Below are positions 23,861-35,714 of a stretch of DNA of 64,000 nucleotides, piece by piece. The number at the start of each line of letters is the position of its first letter. The first letter of the stretch is position 1. The stretch is from Rhinopomastus cyanomelas (lineage: Eukaryota; Chordata; Aves; Bucerotiformes; Rhinopomastidae), in NCBI GenBank assembly GCA_013400115.1, contig VXBP01005591.1, positions 139,255 to 203,254 of the forward strand. The letters are read 5' to 3'. The notes under the pieces were generated by a model. That model was not told the origin of the DNA. It ran no database searches and saw only the letters and a list, made by a program, of their open reading frames with translations. A program made the position numbers and the translations under genes.

Positions 23861-26800
23861 ATTTTAACAGTTTTCTACTTTCCTCAGATCTGCAACATTT
23901 ACCTGTAAGTTTTTAGAAGTTGGCCTATAATATTCATATGTGATTGATTAGTTTTTAGGTTTTTATGTTATGTGATTCTGCAGAAAATGGGAAAAAAGCC
24001 AGTTCACAGTGCATTAGTACTGCAGTAGTAAAAAGGAGTGATTATTAATTTTTATATAAAACCAGAGAATTTCACTTTGAACCATTTAAATAGACTTCAT
24101 AATTAGCAACTAAGTGGAGAGTACAAATTTAAGCAACTAATTTTGCTATGAGATGCTTGCTTCTATTATTAATGTGTTCTGTGTGTATTTTTGTAGCTAC
24201 TTTCCTACTAAAACAAAGACAGAACCTGTTTGTTTTAGGTTACTTTTTTCTTGTGGAAATACAGCTGTATTCTAGGTAGATCTGTTGCATATGTGCACAG
24301 AGCTATGTTCAGCGGGTTTGACTTCACATGTCTGGTTACTTAGGTATTAAGTTAGTAGCATTTTCCAGAGAGGTATCTAAACTTTCTTTTACACAGTGCT
24401 TGGTGAATAATTTATTGCTAATTTACTACAACATGGCTGTCTCTGATGGCTGCTGAGTGATGCACCAGCTGTGCCCTCAGTCAGAAAATGTGAAATGTCT
24501 CCATGGGCTCTGAGCAATGAGAAATGGTATTTGTTTATTGGCTTGTATGGAATAACTCCATGTTAAAGAGTAATGGAAATAAAACCCCTTAACAGCTGCA
24601 TTGAGGTAGTTAACTACAATTAAAAAACCCCAACAAAACAAACACCAACCAAACCCACAACGGATTAGTTTTAATATAAATGTAATGAGGGTGAGGATTT
24701 TTTTACTTCTGTTTTATAACTGTGTTTGAAGGTCATGCTTTCCAGAGCTAAGGTATGTAAACAGTATTCATTAATCTTTATGAAGTGTCAAGGAAGGTGA
24801 CATGGAACAAAAGAAATTTCTAAGTGTTTGTTTTGTGCTGAAAGAAAATAGCAAACATTATTAAATATTTAGGAGGCTGCACTGAGTCCCATTGTCCCTA
24901 ATAAGAAAAGAAATTCTACTTCCTTTCTGCATATAAGTTTATCAAGTAGAAGCTATTTTGTAGTATCATCCTCTCAAGGTAGAGAGTTAGCAACATGCAA
25001 GATGCAAGGATGATTTTGAAGCATGTATTAATCTTTTAGTTATTAATAAAGGGGAGTATCTGCAGTTTATTTGAATTGCTAATGTTCTCCTTGAGACTGT
25101 AGTTTTGCCTGCATGCAGGGCTACGTATCTAAAGTTGAAGCCATTTTTCTCTTTTTGAATTTGTGGGTTTCTGGAACATATGTTTTCCTCAAGGCTACTG
25201 TTTATCAACAGCATTTAAAAATTTACCAACCTCCATTCAATCCTCAGTTACCTTGTAAGCCTTAGCCCTCTATAGAAGGTGAGGGCTTTGAACTGCCGAA
25301 AGGTTTTGAGACCAAGCATTGCTTAGTAGTTGAGTACACCAACTTGCCTTAAGCCCATTTTTTTCTATCTTAATTTGAAGAGTAAAAGCTTTTTGTTTAT
25401 CTGGAGGTTCATAATGCAAGAATAGGTTCATAGTGGGTCATAAATGTATTGAAGGTAAAACAATATTTGGTCTGGGTCTTTCTCTCCTACCTTTAGTTTT
25501 CATTTTTATGCACTTATCTCTTGGGTATCTTGGGACAGGGAGAAATAGCTCTCTAATGGCAAATTGTGGATGCATGTTAAGGTAATGCAAAATCAACCAT
25601 ACGTTCTTTTTGGATACGTGCTAAGTAGGTGTGATAGCTGTGACATTAGCAAAGGTAAACCTTTCACCCGAGTTCTGGTAAGACTTGCTGCTGCATTTTG
25701 GCACCATGCTTCAGGAAAGACAAGGACCAAAGACAACAAGAGAGATGAAGAAATAATCTTAGGTTTGAAAATCCGATTTAAAAATTTGAAAGCTGAATGC
25801 TTAGTATAACAAAGAAGATTAAAGAACAGTCATGAACATTGTCTGGTATTTCAAAAACAGAATTAAACAAACTGAAAAGCTTCCTGCCAATCATCTTTCC
25901 CAAAACCACAGAAAATTAATGGATATATCCGAAATCCAAGCTAAAAACACTCCAAAACCCCAAAACCACTTCATTGTGTAGGCTGGGACAGTAATCCATA
26001 ATGTTGGATTAGGACAATAAACCTTGTCAAGGATCTAAGTACTTGCACAGAATGTAGTAACTATTGCTGGGATTGTGAACAATTTTTTCTCATGACTGGT
26101 CTGTATTGTTCTGCTGTTTGCATTGTCTGTAGTGTCATCTGGAACACCTGGCCCAGACTTGGAGGGATGTTTCTATCTGCAAGGATAATCAGGACAGGAA
26201 AGTACGGGTTATCCATCATACACAGTTAAGGTGCAAAAGCATGTGTCAAACATTTAAACGTCAGATATGTCTTATAATGAGAGACGGACCAGATGATCTC
26301 TAATGATGCTGTGTAGATTTGGTATTATTTATAAATGCTACATAGTTTTTCAGGTTTCTTTAAAGAAGGATTAATCCTAAAGTTCATTATAATTAACTAA
26401 AGTGCTTTGATCTTAGTATAGCTGATTTCCAAATTATCTCAAAGGCTTGTAGCTTTCTTCTTTCATGATTCAGATTTTCTGCCTGAAAACAGTCTAATGA
26501 GAAGCCAATGGTGGGTTAAAAGACAGTAGAGTGAGCTTACAATGGGGAGGAATATTAAACAAACAAACAAGTCAGTATTTGGAGTAGTACTTATAGCTTA
26601 TTTCTTACTTTTTATATTGTGGTGTCAAAACTTCTGGGGTATATTTGTACTGAAACTTTTTTATCTCTTTTCAAAAGCATTAGTCACAGTCTTTGTTCTT
26701 TGCTCTTTCTTCTTTGTACTTGCCTATTACCTTTAGCGAGTTGTTTTTCCCACTAGTTGGAAGAAGTAGAATAAAAACTAAAAGTACTTGCCCATGTAGC

Positions 26801-27293
26801 AGAAATAAAGATGGAAGAAATGTGACAGAGGGCAGAGAACAAAGACAGACAGACGTATAATCAAAGACAGAAGATGCAGTCTGTAATTTGTCTGATTCTA
26901 CACCCTCCCATTCCTTTCATACAATGACAGTGAAGCAATATAGGCTTTTAAATAGGAACCACACCTCTTGTAGAGTCCTACAGTTCTATGTACTTAATGA
27001 TAAATGCTCTTTGTACTTTTTAGATAAAAGGGATGTACTGAAGTCTTGCAGTCCATCTAAGAAAGTACCTATCTCTTTGTCTTCAGAGCACAGCTGGGGT
27101 TGAACTTGATTTCTCTTGTTCTGTGGAGAACTAGTGCTTAAAGGCTGCTTTCTCTGCATGAGCATAGGTGGACTGGTTGTGGCTGTGGGGAAAGGACTCT
27201 GAAGGTTCACCCTCAGGATCTTTCTTGAATCCCTTCTTCCCATGGTTGGGAAGCAACCAGCACTAGCTAGATGCCACCTGTGTGCTCAGAAAG
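23861..27293. other. Unique sequence, no gene seen
   Basis: AT-rich sequence without recognised genes. A/C-rich tracts lie at about 24622-24661 and 25945-25975. A possible CR1 tail remnant lies at 26284-26320. Confidence 0.5.
26284..26320 (+). mobile_element. Possible CR1 tail remnant
   Basis: gacggaccagatgatctcta followed by atgatgctgtg resembles the CR1 terminus (ggac.agatgatctcta). It lacks the cttccaa block and is too short to be sure. Confidence 0.3.
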
Positions 27294-27385
27294 GATATGC
27301 TCCCTATTCATGTGGGACTCTGCTGGCTTGCAATGAGAGGATCAAGGGATGACACATACAGACTAATGTCGTCTTAGTGAAGCCG

Positions 27386-27391
27386 TTTATT
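27386..27391 (-). promoter_or_regulatory. LTR polyadenylation signal AATAAA
   Basis: AATAAA on the minus strand just downstream of the LTR TATA box. The short distance fits a compact R region. Confidence 0.6.
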
Positions 27392-27405
27392 ACTAACAAA
27401 GCATA

Positions 27406-27415
27406 TATTTTTATA
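27406..27415 (-). promoter_or_regulatory. LTR TATA box
   Basis: TATAAAAATA on the minus strand, with CCAAT-box motifs 40 and 93 bases upstream of it in that orientation. This is the core promoter of the LTR. Confidence 0.6.
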
Positions 27416-27636
27416 CCTTATTGTTATGATCTCATTATCAAGCATCTACTATGATTGGTTTAAGACCATTAGTCACACGATAGCCACCCACTCTAAAAGC
27501 AGTATGATTGGTTCCTTCATATCTGTCTTCTCCACCCATAGCTCAGCCTTAGCTCAGTCTTTCTCATCCCAGTGTTACCACTTATTCTCTGCTTTGGTTG
27601 CCAACTTCTCCTTCCTTGACACATCAGCATAAAGAT

Positions 27637-27702
27637 GTCTTTCAGTCACTTGCTCAGTGTCCTTCAATCACTTGCTTAATGTCCTTCAGTCGCTTACAAT
27701 GC
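27637..27702 (-). repeat. Three 22-bp tandem repeats in the LTR U3
   Basis: Three head-to-tail units (27637-27658, 27659-27680, 27681-27702), each a version of gtccttcagtcacttgct plus four bases. The two left units are most alike and the third is diverged at its end. Direct repeats at this place in U3 are typical of retroviral enhancers. Confidence 0.85.
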
Positions 27703-27838
27703 CTTCTATTCAGACTCTTGTCAGCAACTCGCAGAGGTCTGAATCAACGACATGTCCATTCTCTTTCAGGTAGTCCACTCTAGGACTCTGCTCACTTTTT
27801 TTTTTTTTTGTCTGCTTACACTAGGCCTGCTACAGATA

Positions 27839-29234
27839 ACATATCCTGAAGTTAGGATTGGTGTGTTCATGTTTCCAGTTGAAGAAGTTTGTTCCTTTCC
27901 TGATGGAGTTCCTTTCCTGCCTGCCCATGGCAGTTCAGTTATTTTGGGAAGTGGCATTTGAGGCCTCGAGGTGGTGGGTTGGGTGTGTTAATTTTTCCAG
28001 CAGCTCCTTGGTGTATTTTTTTGATACAATGAGCTGCAATCTTGGAAAAGGCCTATTTGCCCTGCTCCTCTGAAATGATTGTTTAAAAATTATCATAGTA
28101 AGAAGTTCAGCAGCTTCTGTTCTCCAGTCACTTAAGGTAAACCTCCTCACAGCATAATAATTTAGACGGGGAAGACATTTACAATTCGTTGCAAAACTGT
28201 ATTAAAAAACCAAACACCTACCCCAAAAAAACCCACAATCTAGCAGTGGTTACAGTGAAGCAACATTTTATTCCTACACTGTGCTATTAACATTTAAATT
28301 AGTAAGCAACTCTTCTGGTAGGTTTGGGTAGTTTTGACACAAGTAGAAGTGTAAACAAAACATGAAAGGAATAGAAAGGCTGTCATACTTCTTACAGTGC
28401 TCTTACAGTGCTCATGGTGACACCTTGCTAGGACTAACATCTGTTAACTGGACAGCACATCTCTGAATGTTGACTGATCAGGTAGCATAATTTTAAACTC
28501 AGAAAACAACTTCTCATTACAGTAAGAAGGCAAACAGGCCTTGAATAAGATAAGGAGCCAGAGTCTTATCCATTGTGAAGGTTGCATTCTTAAAGATAAG
28601 AAAGCAGATGCCCTGGACTTTGTCCTTGGTGCTGAAGGCAAGGAATGCTGACAAGCAGGAAGACCCTTATCACTAAAGACAGTGCACAGTCAAACGGGTG
28701 GAGACTTAATTTGCATGTGAAGCAGACAGATCATTAATATATATTAGGTGTATGGGGAAATCGAATGAATATGTATTATTTTACAACATATAATCATGGT
28801 TTTGGGTCTGGTTTGGTGTGCATGCTTGTGGAGGCGCAAGCCCCCACGTACCTGCCAGCAATACTAAATTACCTCCTCAAAAACTCTAACCAGAGTACTT
28901 GGGTCTTTCCATATGTCAATGTGGTCTTTCAGAAAGTGCTATTCCCAGAAGCAAAACACAAAATAGATTGTTTTATTTTTCCCAAATTGTACACATATTG
29001 GCCAAACCAAATATTGCCATGTTAATGCTGTTATTGTAGGAAATTATTATGTAATTTAATAGTGCAGAATAAGTCACACAAGTTTATGCATGTTCTATTG
29101 TACAGTAGTATTATGACTATCTATGTAACTTTCTTCTGATCTTACTTCAGAGTCCATTTTATAACAACTGGATAAATTAAAATTATGTAAAATACTATTC
29201 CTTTTCATCCTGTTTTAAGCACAGGGATGTGACA
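27839..29234. other. Unique sequence, no gene seen
   Basis: No gene recognised. An A/C-rich tract lies at about 28203-28242, and an 11-bp direct duplication (cttacagtgct) at 28393-28414. Confidence 0.5.
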
Positions 29235-29572
29235 ATCATAGAGCTGTTTAGGTTGGAAAAGACTGTTAAGATAATTTAGTCCATCCGTTAACCCAACTCT
29301 ACCACACTCACCACAAAACCATGTCTCTAAGCTCCTTATCTACTTGATGTTTAAACAAGTCCAGAGATGACTATTCAACTGCCTCCCTGGTCAAGCTGTT
29401 CCAATGCCTGATGGTCCTTTCCATGAACAAGTTTATCCTACTGTCTAATCTAAACTTCATAAGGAAGATGCTCCAGCACCCTGATAATCTTTTTCTCTCT
29501 CTGGTAGCTCCTTGCTCTTCTTGAACTGGAAAGCCCAGAATTGGACACAGTTTTTCACTAGTTGGCAGGCTG
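29235..29572 (-). mobile_element. CR1 LINE 3' part, old, internally deleted
   Basis: Antisense CR1: atcatagagctgtttaggtt, ccgttaacccaactctacca, cctccctggtcaagctgttc, then a jump near 29465 to gatgctccagcaccctgata and ccttgctcttcttgaactgg / gcccagaattggacacagtt. The middle block between the end-of-ORF region and the 3' end is missing. Confidence 0.85.
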
Positions 29573-30644
29573 TTGATGATTTGGGGCAGAAAGAACTTTT
29601 CCTACTGTGAAAATGCAGTGTTACATGTTAAAAGTTTGCTTCTAAGCCTTGTCCTTGGTCTTTAGATCAGCACATTGTTCTGACAGGGTCTCAGATTTGG
29701 ATGGTTATGCTCGTTTCCTGACCCATCTGTGTGGCACTTCTCACCTTAATTGACATGATTCTTCCTGGACACCTACTGCTGTCTACTCTTTGTCACTACT
29801 CATACAATCAGCAGCTGCTACTGTGCTTCTCTGTAATTGTTCATAATTTTTGTGAAGGTCACTTTCTGTGGAAAGATATGCCTGTCTTTTCTCTGTCAGT
29901 GTCCTCGGTTTGGTGTTCAGACAGCTATTTCTGTCTTGTTTCATTAACAATTTATTTTCTGTGGAAGGAAAATAATATACAGAATCCTAATATAATGTGT
30001 TGTTTATAGCTCTTTCAGTATCAGTCAGGATTGAAAAAACACAATTATCTCTTTGCATGCAACCAGCCACTGGTTGAATATCTGTACTAATTTTAATAAC
30101 AGGGTGATTAGTTAATGTTATATAGGTCAAGTCACTTGGTATGTTATATTAAATTACACAAATATCACAACTAGCCTACAATCTGCAAATAATATTTAAT
30201 TATTCTGTTTGCAAATCCCCACGCCAAAATATTGCCAAAATAACACAACATAGTTTTCATTATTTCCAACTTATAGACATGTCTCACTTTACAGGCATAT
30301 GAATCTCCTTTTACTTTGCTTTCCTAATGGGGTCTATTTTTTTAAAGTGAATTTTAATTGAGGTCAAATTCTTAAACTTTATTATGGATTGCAGTCATTT
30401 GAAGTTTGAGGTTTAAATTAGTGGCCAATTTTCTTGGATTTCTTTGGTCTCTGCACTTTCAGTATTAGGCAGAATTTCTCTTGCCAGTGGGGATGCTTCA
30501 GTTTAAAACAAACAAATAAAAATCCCTTCTCAAGTTTAGATAAGAAAATTGGAAGAAGGTTAATGAATTCTGACAAAAATTGATAATAAAATTTGATCTT
30601 TTTTACTGTTATTTTTATTGCAATATACTTTATTATACATGTTA
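29573..30644. other. Unique sequence, no gene seen
   Basis: No gene recognised. Overlapping frames of up to 93 codons lack motifs. Confidence 0.5.
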
Positions 30645-30950
30645 GAAGAGACTTGTGGCCAAGAAGGCTCTTCTTGGTGGTACCCAGTGATATCATCATG
30701 GAACAAAGGGTTTAAACTAGGACATAAGAAACTGAATTTGAACATGAGGACAAATTTTTACTGTGAGGGTAACAGAGCACTGGAACAGACTGCCCAGAGA
30801 GGTTGTGTAGTCTCCATCTCTGGAGACGTTCAAAACCTGACTGAGCCTGTTTCGGTGCAGTCTCCTCTGGGAGAATCTGCTCTATCAGTGGGGTTGGTCT
30901 AGATGATCTTCAGATGTCCCTTTCCAACCCCTACCATTTTATTATTCTTT
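30645..30950 (+). mobile_element. CR1 LINE 3' end
   Basis: Plus-strand CR1: tactgtgagggtaacagagc, actggaacagactgcccaga, gtctccatctctggagacgt, then ggttggtctagatgatcttc and ccctttccaacccctaccat. 5'-truncated. The first 80 bases are diverged. Confidence 0.88.
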
Positions 30951-31529
30951 CATGTTTGAAAATAGTGTCAAAATAAAACATAAAAAATTTCTATGTGTAT
31001 AGTCTGTGCTGGAAACTATTGCATAAGCTACATCTTGTTAGGAAATATTTTGAATGTTAAAAGTGATTAAATTTATAAATTCCGTGAGTATTTGTTTCAG
31101 TATATTGATTGTTTTCATTAATAATATCATTAATAATAAAAAAGCTACTAAGATATCAAATTCAGTTGGTGCAATGCTTCTTTTGGAACACTGATTTATG
31201 CTGTTTCATCACTGAGAGGAAACCCCCAAAATACAACACACAAAAAAGAAGTTATTGTGTCAACTGAAGTTTAGTGCATCTGTTTTCAGTTGGAATGGAC
31301 CAAACTAGGGGAGCAGTCAGTATTAGTAGGCAATTCAGGGGCCTGAGCAGCAGCTATGCAGGTTTTAAGTGTAAGCTGTGTTATCTCAAGAGCAGGTGGT
31401 TATTTCCTACAATTGGTGGAGCTATTGTACATTTTTTCTTTCATGCTTGGCAAAAATCCCTAAACCGGGCATTGCAGAAGTTGTACATGGCTGTTGTTAA
31501 ACAGTATTTATTATATGGAATCCTTGTGA
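30951..31529. other. Unique sequence, no gene seen
   Basis: No gene recognised. A run of TTAATAA repeats lies near 31118-31140 and an A/C-rich tract at 31218-31248. Confidence 0.5.
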
Positions 31530-31645
31530 TGTGAGTGGTAGTGAATGAAGTAAAATCTGGTTGACATCCAGTCACAAGTAGTGTTCCCCAGGGCTCCCCA
31601 CTGCCACGGTTTGTTCTCTTTAACATCTTTATCAATGACCTGGAA
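31530..31645 (+). mobile_element. Older CR1 LINE, left part (RT motif B region)
   Basis: Plus-strand CR1 from the RT palm: gaatgaagtaaaatctggtt, gtcacaagtagtgttcccca, gttctctttaacatctttat, caatgacctgg. This encodes the motif B region (V-P-Q-G-S-type and FNIFINDLE). It breaks at about 31645 and resumes at 32283 exactly where the next RT segment should follow, so the sequence between is a later insertion. Confidence 0.85.
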
Positions 31646-32105
31646 GTGGCCATCCCCTCCTTCCATGACCTATAAGCTTTCTTCTTCCTCCTCAGTTTGC
31701 CCAGTAGTTCCCTGATTAACCACGCAGGTCTTTTGGCTCCCTTCCTTGACTTATTCCTTGTTGGGATACTCATTTCTTGTGCTGCAAGAAAGTGGTCTTT
31801 GAATGCTAACCAGCAATCCTGAGCTCCCTTGCCTGCCAGTACCCTGTCCCATGGGATTTCCCCTAGCAATTGCTTGAAAAGGCCAAAGTTGGCCCTCCTG
31901 AAGTCCAGGGTTGTGGTTCTGCTACCTGTTCTGTTCTTACCACATGAAACCCTGAACTCCACCATCTCATGGTCACTGCAACCAAGGCAACCCTCAACCT
32001 TCACTGCTTCAACCAGACCTGCCTTGTTGGTGAGTACAAGATCCAGCAGTGCTCCTCTCCTAGTGGGCTCTTCCATCTTATGCATCAGGAAATTGTCACC
32101 AGTGC
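31646..32105 (-). mobile_element. Inverted endonuclease segment of a young CR1
   Basis: The inverted 5' half of a young CR1. The minus-strand frame from 32112 is open for 155 codons across it and encodes the C-terminal part of the APE-type endonuclease and the linker to RT. LDLVLTN is at residues 23-29, the catalytic SDH motif at 46-48, TTLDFRRANFGLF follows near 68-80, and KRPAWL near 124-129. The frame beyond residue 155 (31645 to 31441) is host sequence read by chance. The segment is joined head-on to a sense-strand CR1 3' end at about 32105, the structure expected of twin priming during reverse transcription. RT and most of the 3' region are missing between the two halves. Confidence 0.9.
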
Positions 32106-32282
32106 ACAGCACTGGAACAGGCTGCCCAGGGAGGTTGTGGAGTCTCCTTCACTGGAGATGTTCAAGGCTCGCTTGGATGTGTTCCTGTGTGACTTGGTCT
32201 AGGTGATCCTGCTGTTGCAGGGGAATTGGACTGGATGATATTCGAGGTCCCTTCCAGTCTGTAGTGATTCTATGATTCTATG
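32106..32282 (+). mobile_element. Sense 3' tail of the 5'-inverted young CR1
   Basis: gcactggaacaggctgccca, gaggttgtggagtctccttc, gtgacttggtctaggtgatc, ttggactggatgatattcga, ending gattctatgattctatg. This is the abundant young subfamily. Together with 31646-32105 it forms one rearranged insertion of about 640 bp. Confidence 0.92.
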
Positions 32283-32700
32283 CCTTCAGTAAATGTGCAG
32301 ATAACAGCAAATTAGGCATGTGTGTCAATCTGCTGGAGCAGAGGGAGCGCCTACAAAAGATTTTGGACCAAGGCTGATTTTACGAGGTTTAGCAAGGCCA
32401 AGTGCAGGTCATGCACTGGGGACATAACCACCCCATAGAAGACTGCTGTGGATTGAAAAACTGTGTCAGAAAAGGGTCTGGGGATGTTTGTTGGTAGCCA
32501 GCTGACTGTGAGCCAGCAGTGTGCCCAGCTGAGCAAGAAAGCCAAAGGCACCCTGGCTTGTGTCAGAAACAGTACCCAGCAGCAACAGTGAAGTGATTGT
32601 CCTCCTGTACTTGGCGCTGGTAAGACGGCACCCCTAGTACTGTGCACAGCATTGGACCTGGCACTTCGAGAAGGCTGTGGAAATGCTGGAGTGTATTCAC
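32283..32700 (+). mobile_element. Older CR1 LINE, right part
   Basis: Continuation of the element at 31530: cttcagtaaatgtgcagata (the degraded F-A-D-D-T motif C region), ctggagcagagggagcgcct, gcaaggccaagtgcaggtca, gtgtgcccagctgagcaaga, gtactgtgcacagcattgga. Frame-shifted and with stops. No 3' tail is visible, so it ends near 32700 or is unrecognisable beyond. Confidence 0.85.
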
Positions 32701-34867
32701 AGGGTGACTGCGCACTCTGTGCTCTTTGTGCCCTTCAGTAAAGAGTCACAGGTTGTAGAATGACTGCCGTGCAAGTCCTGGTCTTGAGATATTATTGTGC
32801 AAGCTGGCTGTCCTCGGGACCTGGTTACTTAGTTTGGTTTCAGGTCTTCGTTTTCGGTGCGGTGGGTTTTGTGGTGCAGATTGAGGCAGAGTATAGGAAA
32901 GTGACAACGGGTGAAAACTCAGATTTAATTAAGCAATCTCTTAGGCAGAAATTTGATTACAGGCTTGGGAAATTTCTTTTAAACTTCAAGGTACATTCTG
33001 TTTCAAATACCCATTCTGTTTCCAGAATGAAATGTCAAATGCTCAGTAGCAGAACTATTTCTCGTAACATCTACAACATAACAATCTTTCTCTTTGCTGT
33101 TGGCTACAGACACAGGTAAATGGTCGTCGTACTCTTTTGACAGAATGTTGATGTTACATTTGAACTGTATTATGTAACTTTCAATTGAAAACTATAATGA
33201 AAGGCAATTTTTTTGTATGCTGAATATTTCTCCTTAATGGCTGCTTTTACTGAGAAGCTGACTTCTGACAAGGGTGAGCCAAAACAATGTTGCTGTTCAT
33301 GATTTTGTAAAGGAGCATTTTTACACTGAATTAACAAAAGCAATTGGACTAGGATTTCTCTCTAGGCATTGTCATCTCATCCCAACCAATCTCACCAGTC
33401 CTTTAAGAATATTTCCTCTTTTCTGATTTCCTTGTTGAGGTCAATTCTGCCACTGAAGTAGCTGGAGCTTTCAGATATTGGTTATAAATTATATAAAGAT
33501 TGCAAGTCAAATCAGCTTGCTCTTGAGGACTGTTGTAGTGATTTTATTCTTCCATCTTCTAGTACCACAAAAGTTTGTTCCCCCCTCTGCTTCATTATAT
33601 AATGCAAACATGCATTTTAAACCATCTCTTAAGATCAGGAAATTACTCCAATATACCAAAGGTGGATCAATATAGGCTTTTTAGTGGTTATGAACAAAGA
33701 TATTTCTAAGTAAATGCTCTCACTTCCATTCAGTCTCTAGCAGTGTAGTAAACTAAGCTTCTGTCTTTCAGGCTGAGTTATGGTCAGACAAAAAGATAAG
33801 TAAAACAATGTTAAAAACACTAGATCTGAATTAGCAAACATGTTTTTCCACTGCAGATCTAGTGCTATTTAAAGCTTCCAAAGGACTTCAATAAAAGCAC
33901 TTCAGAGTTGCTCTCAATCTCCCTCAGATTACTTCCAACCTTTTTAATTCCATCAGTCCTGGAAATGCACTAATTAACAGTTTAGCATGTTGGGGAATTT
34001 TCTTTCTATATCATGAAAATTTCCAACATAACAAAAAAACCCCCAACCCTATTCCGGTGTCAAGGTCAAAGTATTGTCTTCAGTTTTGAGGGGGAAAGAA
34101 GAATAATGCTAACTCTTTTATTAATTCTCCAAGGGATAATAAAGTCTTTGAGGGATTACATTACAGATATACCTGACCAGTTTCATAAATTCAAATTCCT
34201 ATTGAAAGTAAAGGGTAAGGTGATCCACATTTTCTTTGGAAGACTACAATTGATCAATTTATTCTGAACTTTTTGTCTGCAAAGTAACTCTTCCCCATCA
34301 CTACTCTTCCCATAGTTTAAAGTAGCACAATAAACATTTCAGGAAGATATTTCTCATGTGATTAAAGTATTTTACTGAAAAGCTGATAGTACAACACATG
34401 AGGTCTGTGAAATTATGGAGTATGTCAACTTCATAAACTAACAACATTGTAAAGAAATAAAATGTCAGTGGGAGCTAGGTAAGTTTGAATAGCTATGAGT
34501 GTCTTTGAAGGAAACGAGTTATTGTCAGGGAATTAGAAGAAAAAGTAATCTACACAAGAAGGTACTGAGGGTGAGCAGATGCACTGTGCTCTAAGAATTA
34601 AAGGAAAAATGGATGCACTAAGATGTCTGAAGGATATGTCCATTACCTGCAGGAAACCCATTTATTAGTGCTGATGCATTGATAACACTGAACTTGGATG
34701 TTCTTCCTGCAGTGCATGGCAGTGGCAGGTTTGTTTTCTGACCGTACAACCCACACTTGCCAAGGTAAATGCTTTCCTTATAAAGAAAGATAAATTTGCA
34801 ACTGATGATGGGACAGGGAGATGGAGGGGAGACAAGTAAGTACAATGTATTTTAAAAGAAGGGCAAC
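32701..34867. other. Unique sequence, no gene seen
   Basis: No gene recognised. A 119-codon plus-strand frame (32760-33119) ends near a donor-like CAG/GTAAAT, but its protein has no recognised motif and I treat it as chance. An A/C-rich tract lies at 34026-34048. Confidence 0.45.
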
Positions 34868-35400
34868 AGCTTTCTTGCTTATCTTAGAAAATTGTGGCCA
34901 CAAGTACAGAGGCAATTGTCCCCCTGTACTTGGCATTGATGAGGCTGCACCTTGAATATTGTATTCAGTTCTGAGCCTCTCACTACAAGGATGTTGAAGT
35001 GCTGGACCATGTCCAGAGAAGGGCAACAAAGATTCTGAAGGGTCTAGAGCATAAGCCTTGTGAGGAGAGGATGAGGGAACTGGGGTGGTTTAGATTGGAG
35101 AAAAAGAGGATACACTCTCTCCTGAAAGGAGGCTGGAGCAACAGAGGGGAATGGTTTCTTCTCCCTAGTATGAAGTTGTGCTAAGGAAGGTTTAGATTGG
35201 ATATTAAAGAGAATTTTATTCACTGAAAGCGTCATTGGACTTTGGAATATTCTGGAATCACCATGCCTGGAGTTATATTTAAATACATGTACAATTAGCA
35301 CTTAGCAACTTGGATTAGTGGTGACCTGACAGTGCTAGGTTAATGGTTTCAGTTCATGATCTTAAAGGTCTCTTCAAGCAAAAGAGATTGTGTGATTATG
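34868..35400 (+). mobile_element. CR1 LINE 3' part, old
   Basis: Plus-strand CR1 from the end of ORF2 (caattgtccccctgtacttg, tgaatattgtattcagttct, gaagtgctggaccatgtcca) through gaggagaggatgagggaact to a degraded tail (atgatcttaaaggtctcttc, gattgtgtgatta). Same old subfamily as 15.2 and 6.2 kb. Confidence 0.88.
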
Positions 35401-35714
35401 AATATGCAAATTAACAATGTGTAATTGTCATCTGCCCTTTTTGTTGATTAGCTCATTGCTTGAGATCAGAGTTATCTGTCATTTTCTGGGAAAAAAATCC
35501 CAAACAAGTCACCAACACGCTTGGACCATTTTTCTTGGTGGTTCTAGAGGTACTTTTTCAGGCTCAAGGGGTGGATGATGAGGTGCAGGCTAAGACAGGG
35601 TTCATATTGGCCACATCTCTCTACTCCTCTCACTTAATTAACTATGCTTATTTTGTTGCAAAGGCATTTTTTTTCCTGCATAAGTTGCTCTAATTTGAAC
35701 CAATTAGAATATAA
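35401..35714. other. Flank of the broken reading frame
   Basis: No gene seen. A T8 run at 35667-35674 lies 40 bases beyond the stop codon of the minus-strand remnant that follows. In that orientation it is an A8 run and may be a decayed poly(A) tail. Confidence 0.4.

Larger units (their letters stand above)
27298..27834 (-). mobile_element. Solo LTR of an endogenous retrovirus
   Basis: A 537-bp element with retroviral LTR structure on the minus strand. It starts TGTAGCAGG at 27834, ends GGGAGCA at 27298 (5' TG, 3' CA), and is flanked by the 4-bp direct repeat GATA (27294-27297 and 27835-27838), compatible with a target-site duplication. Reading on the minus strand, U3 carries three 22-bp tandem repeats (27702-27637), two CCAAT-box motifs (ACCAAT at 27512-27507 and 27459-27454), a TATA box (TATAAAAATA at 27415-27406) and a polyadenylation signal (AATAAA at 27391-27386) about 15 bases further on, then about 88 bases to the 3' end. 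No gag, pol or env sequence adjoins it, so it looks like the product of LTR-LTR recombination. A 4-bp duplication is usual for gammaretrovirus-like elements, but the family is not established. An alternative left end nearer 27243 is possible. Confidence 0.7.

Noticed and set aside
31829..32206. 125-codon plus-strand frame
   Set aside because: Antisense shadow of the CR1 endonuclease segment running into the CR1 tail.
32760..33119. 119-codon plus-strand frame ending near a CAG/GTAAAT donor-like site
   Set aside because: No acceptor of similar strength, no recognised motif, and length within chance expectation.
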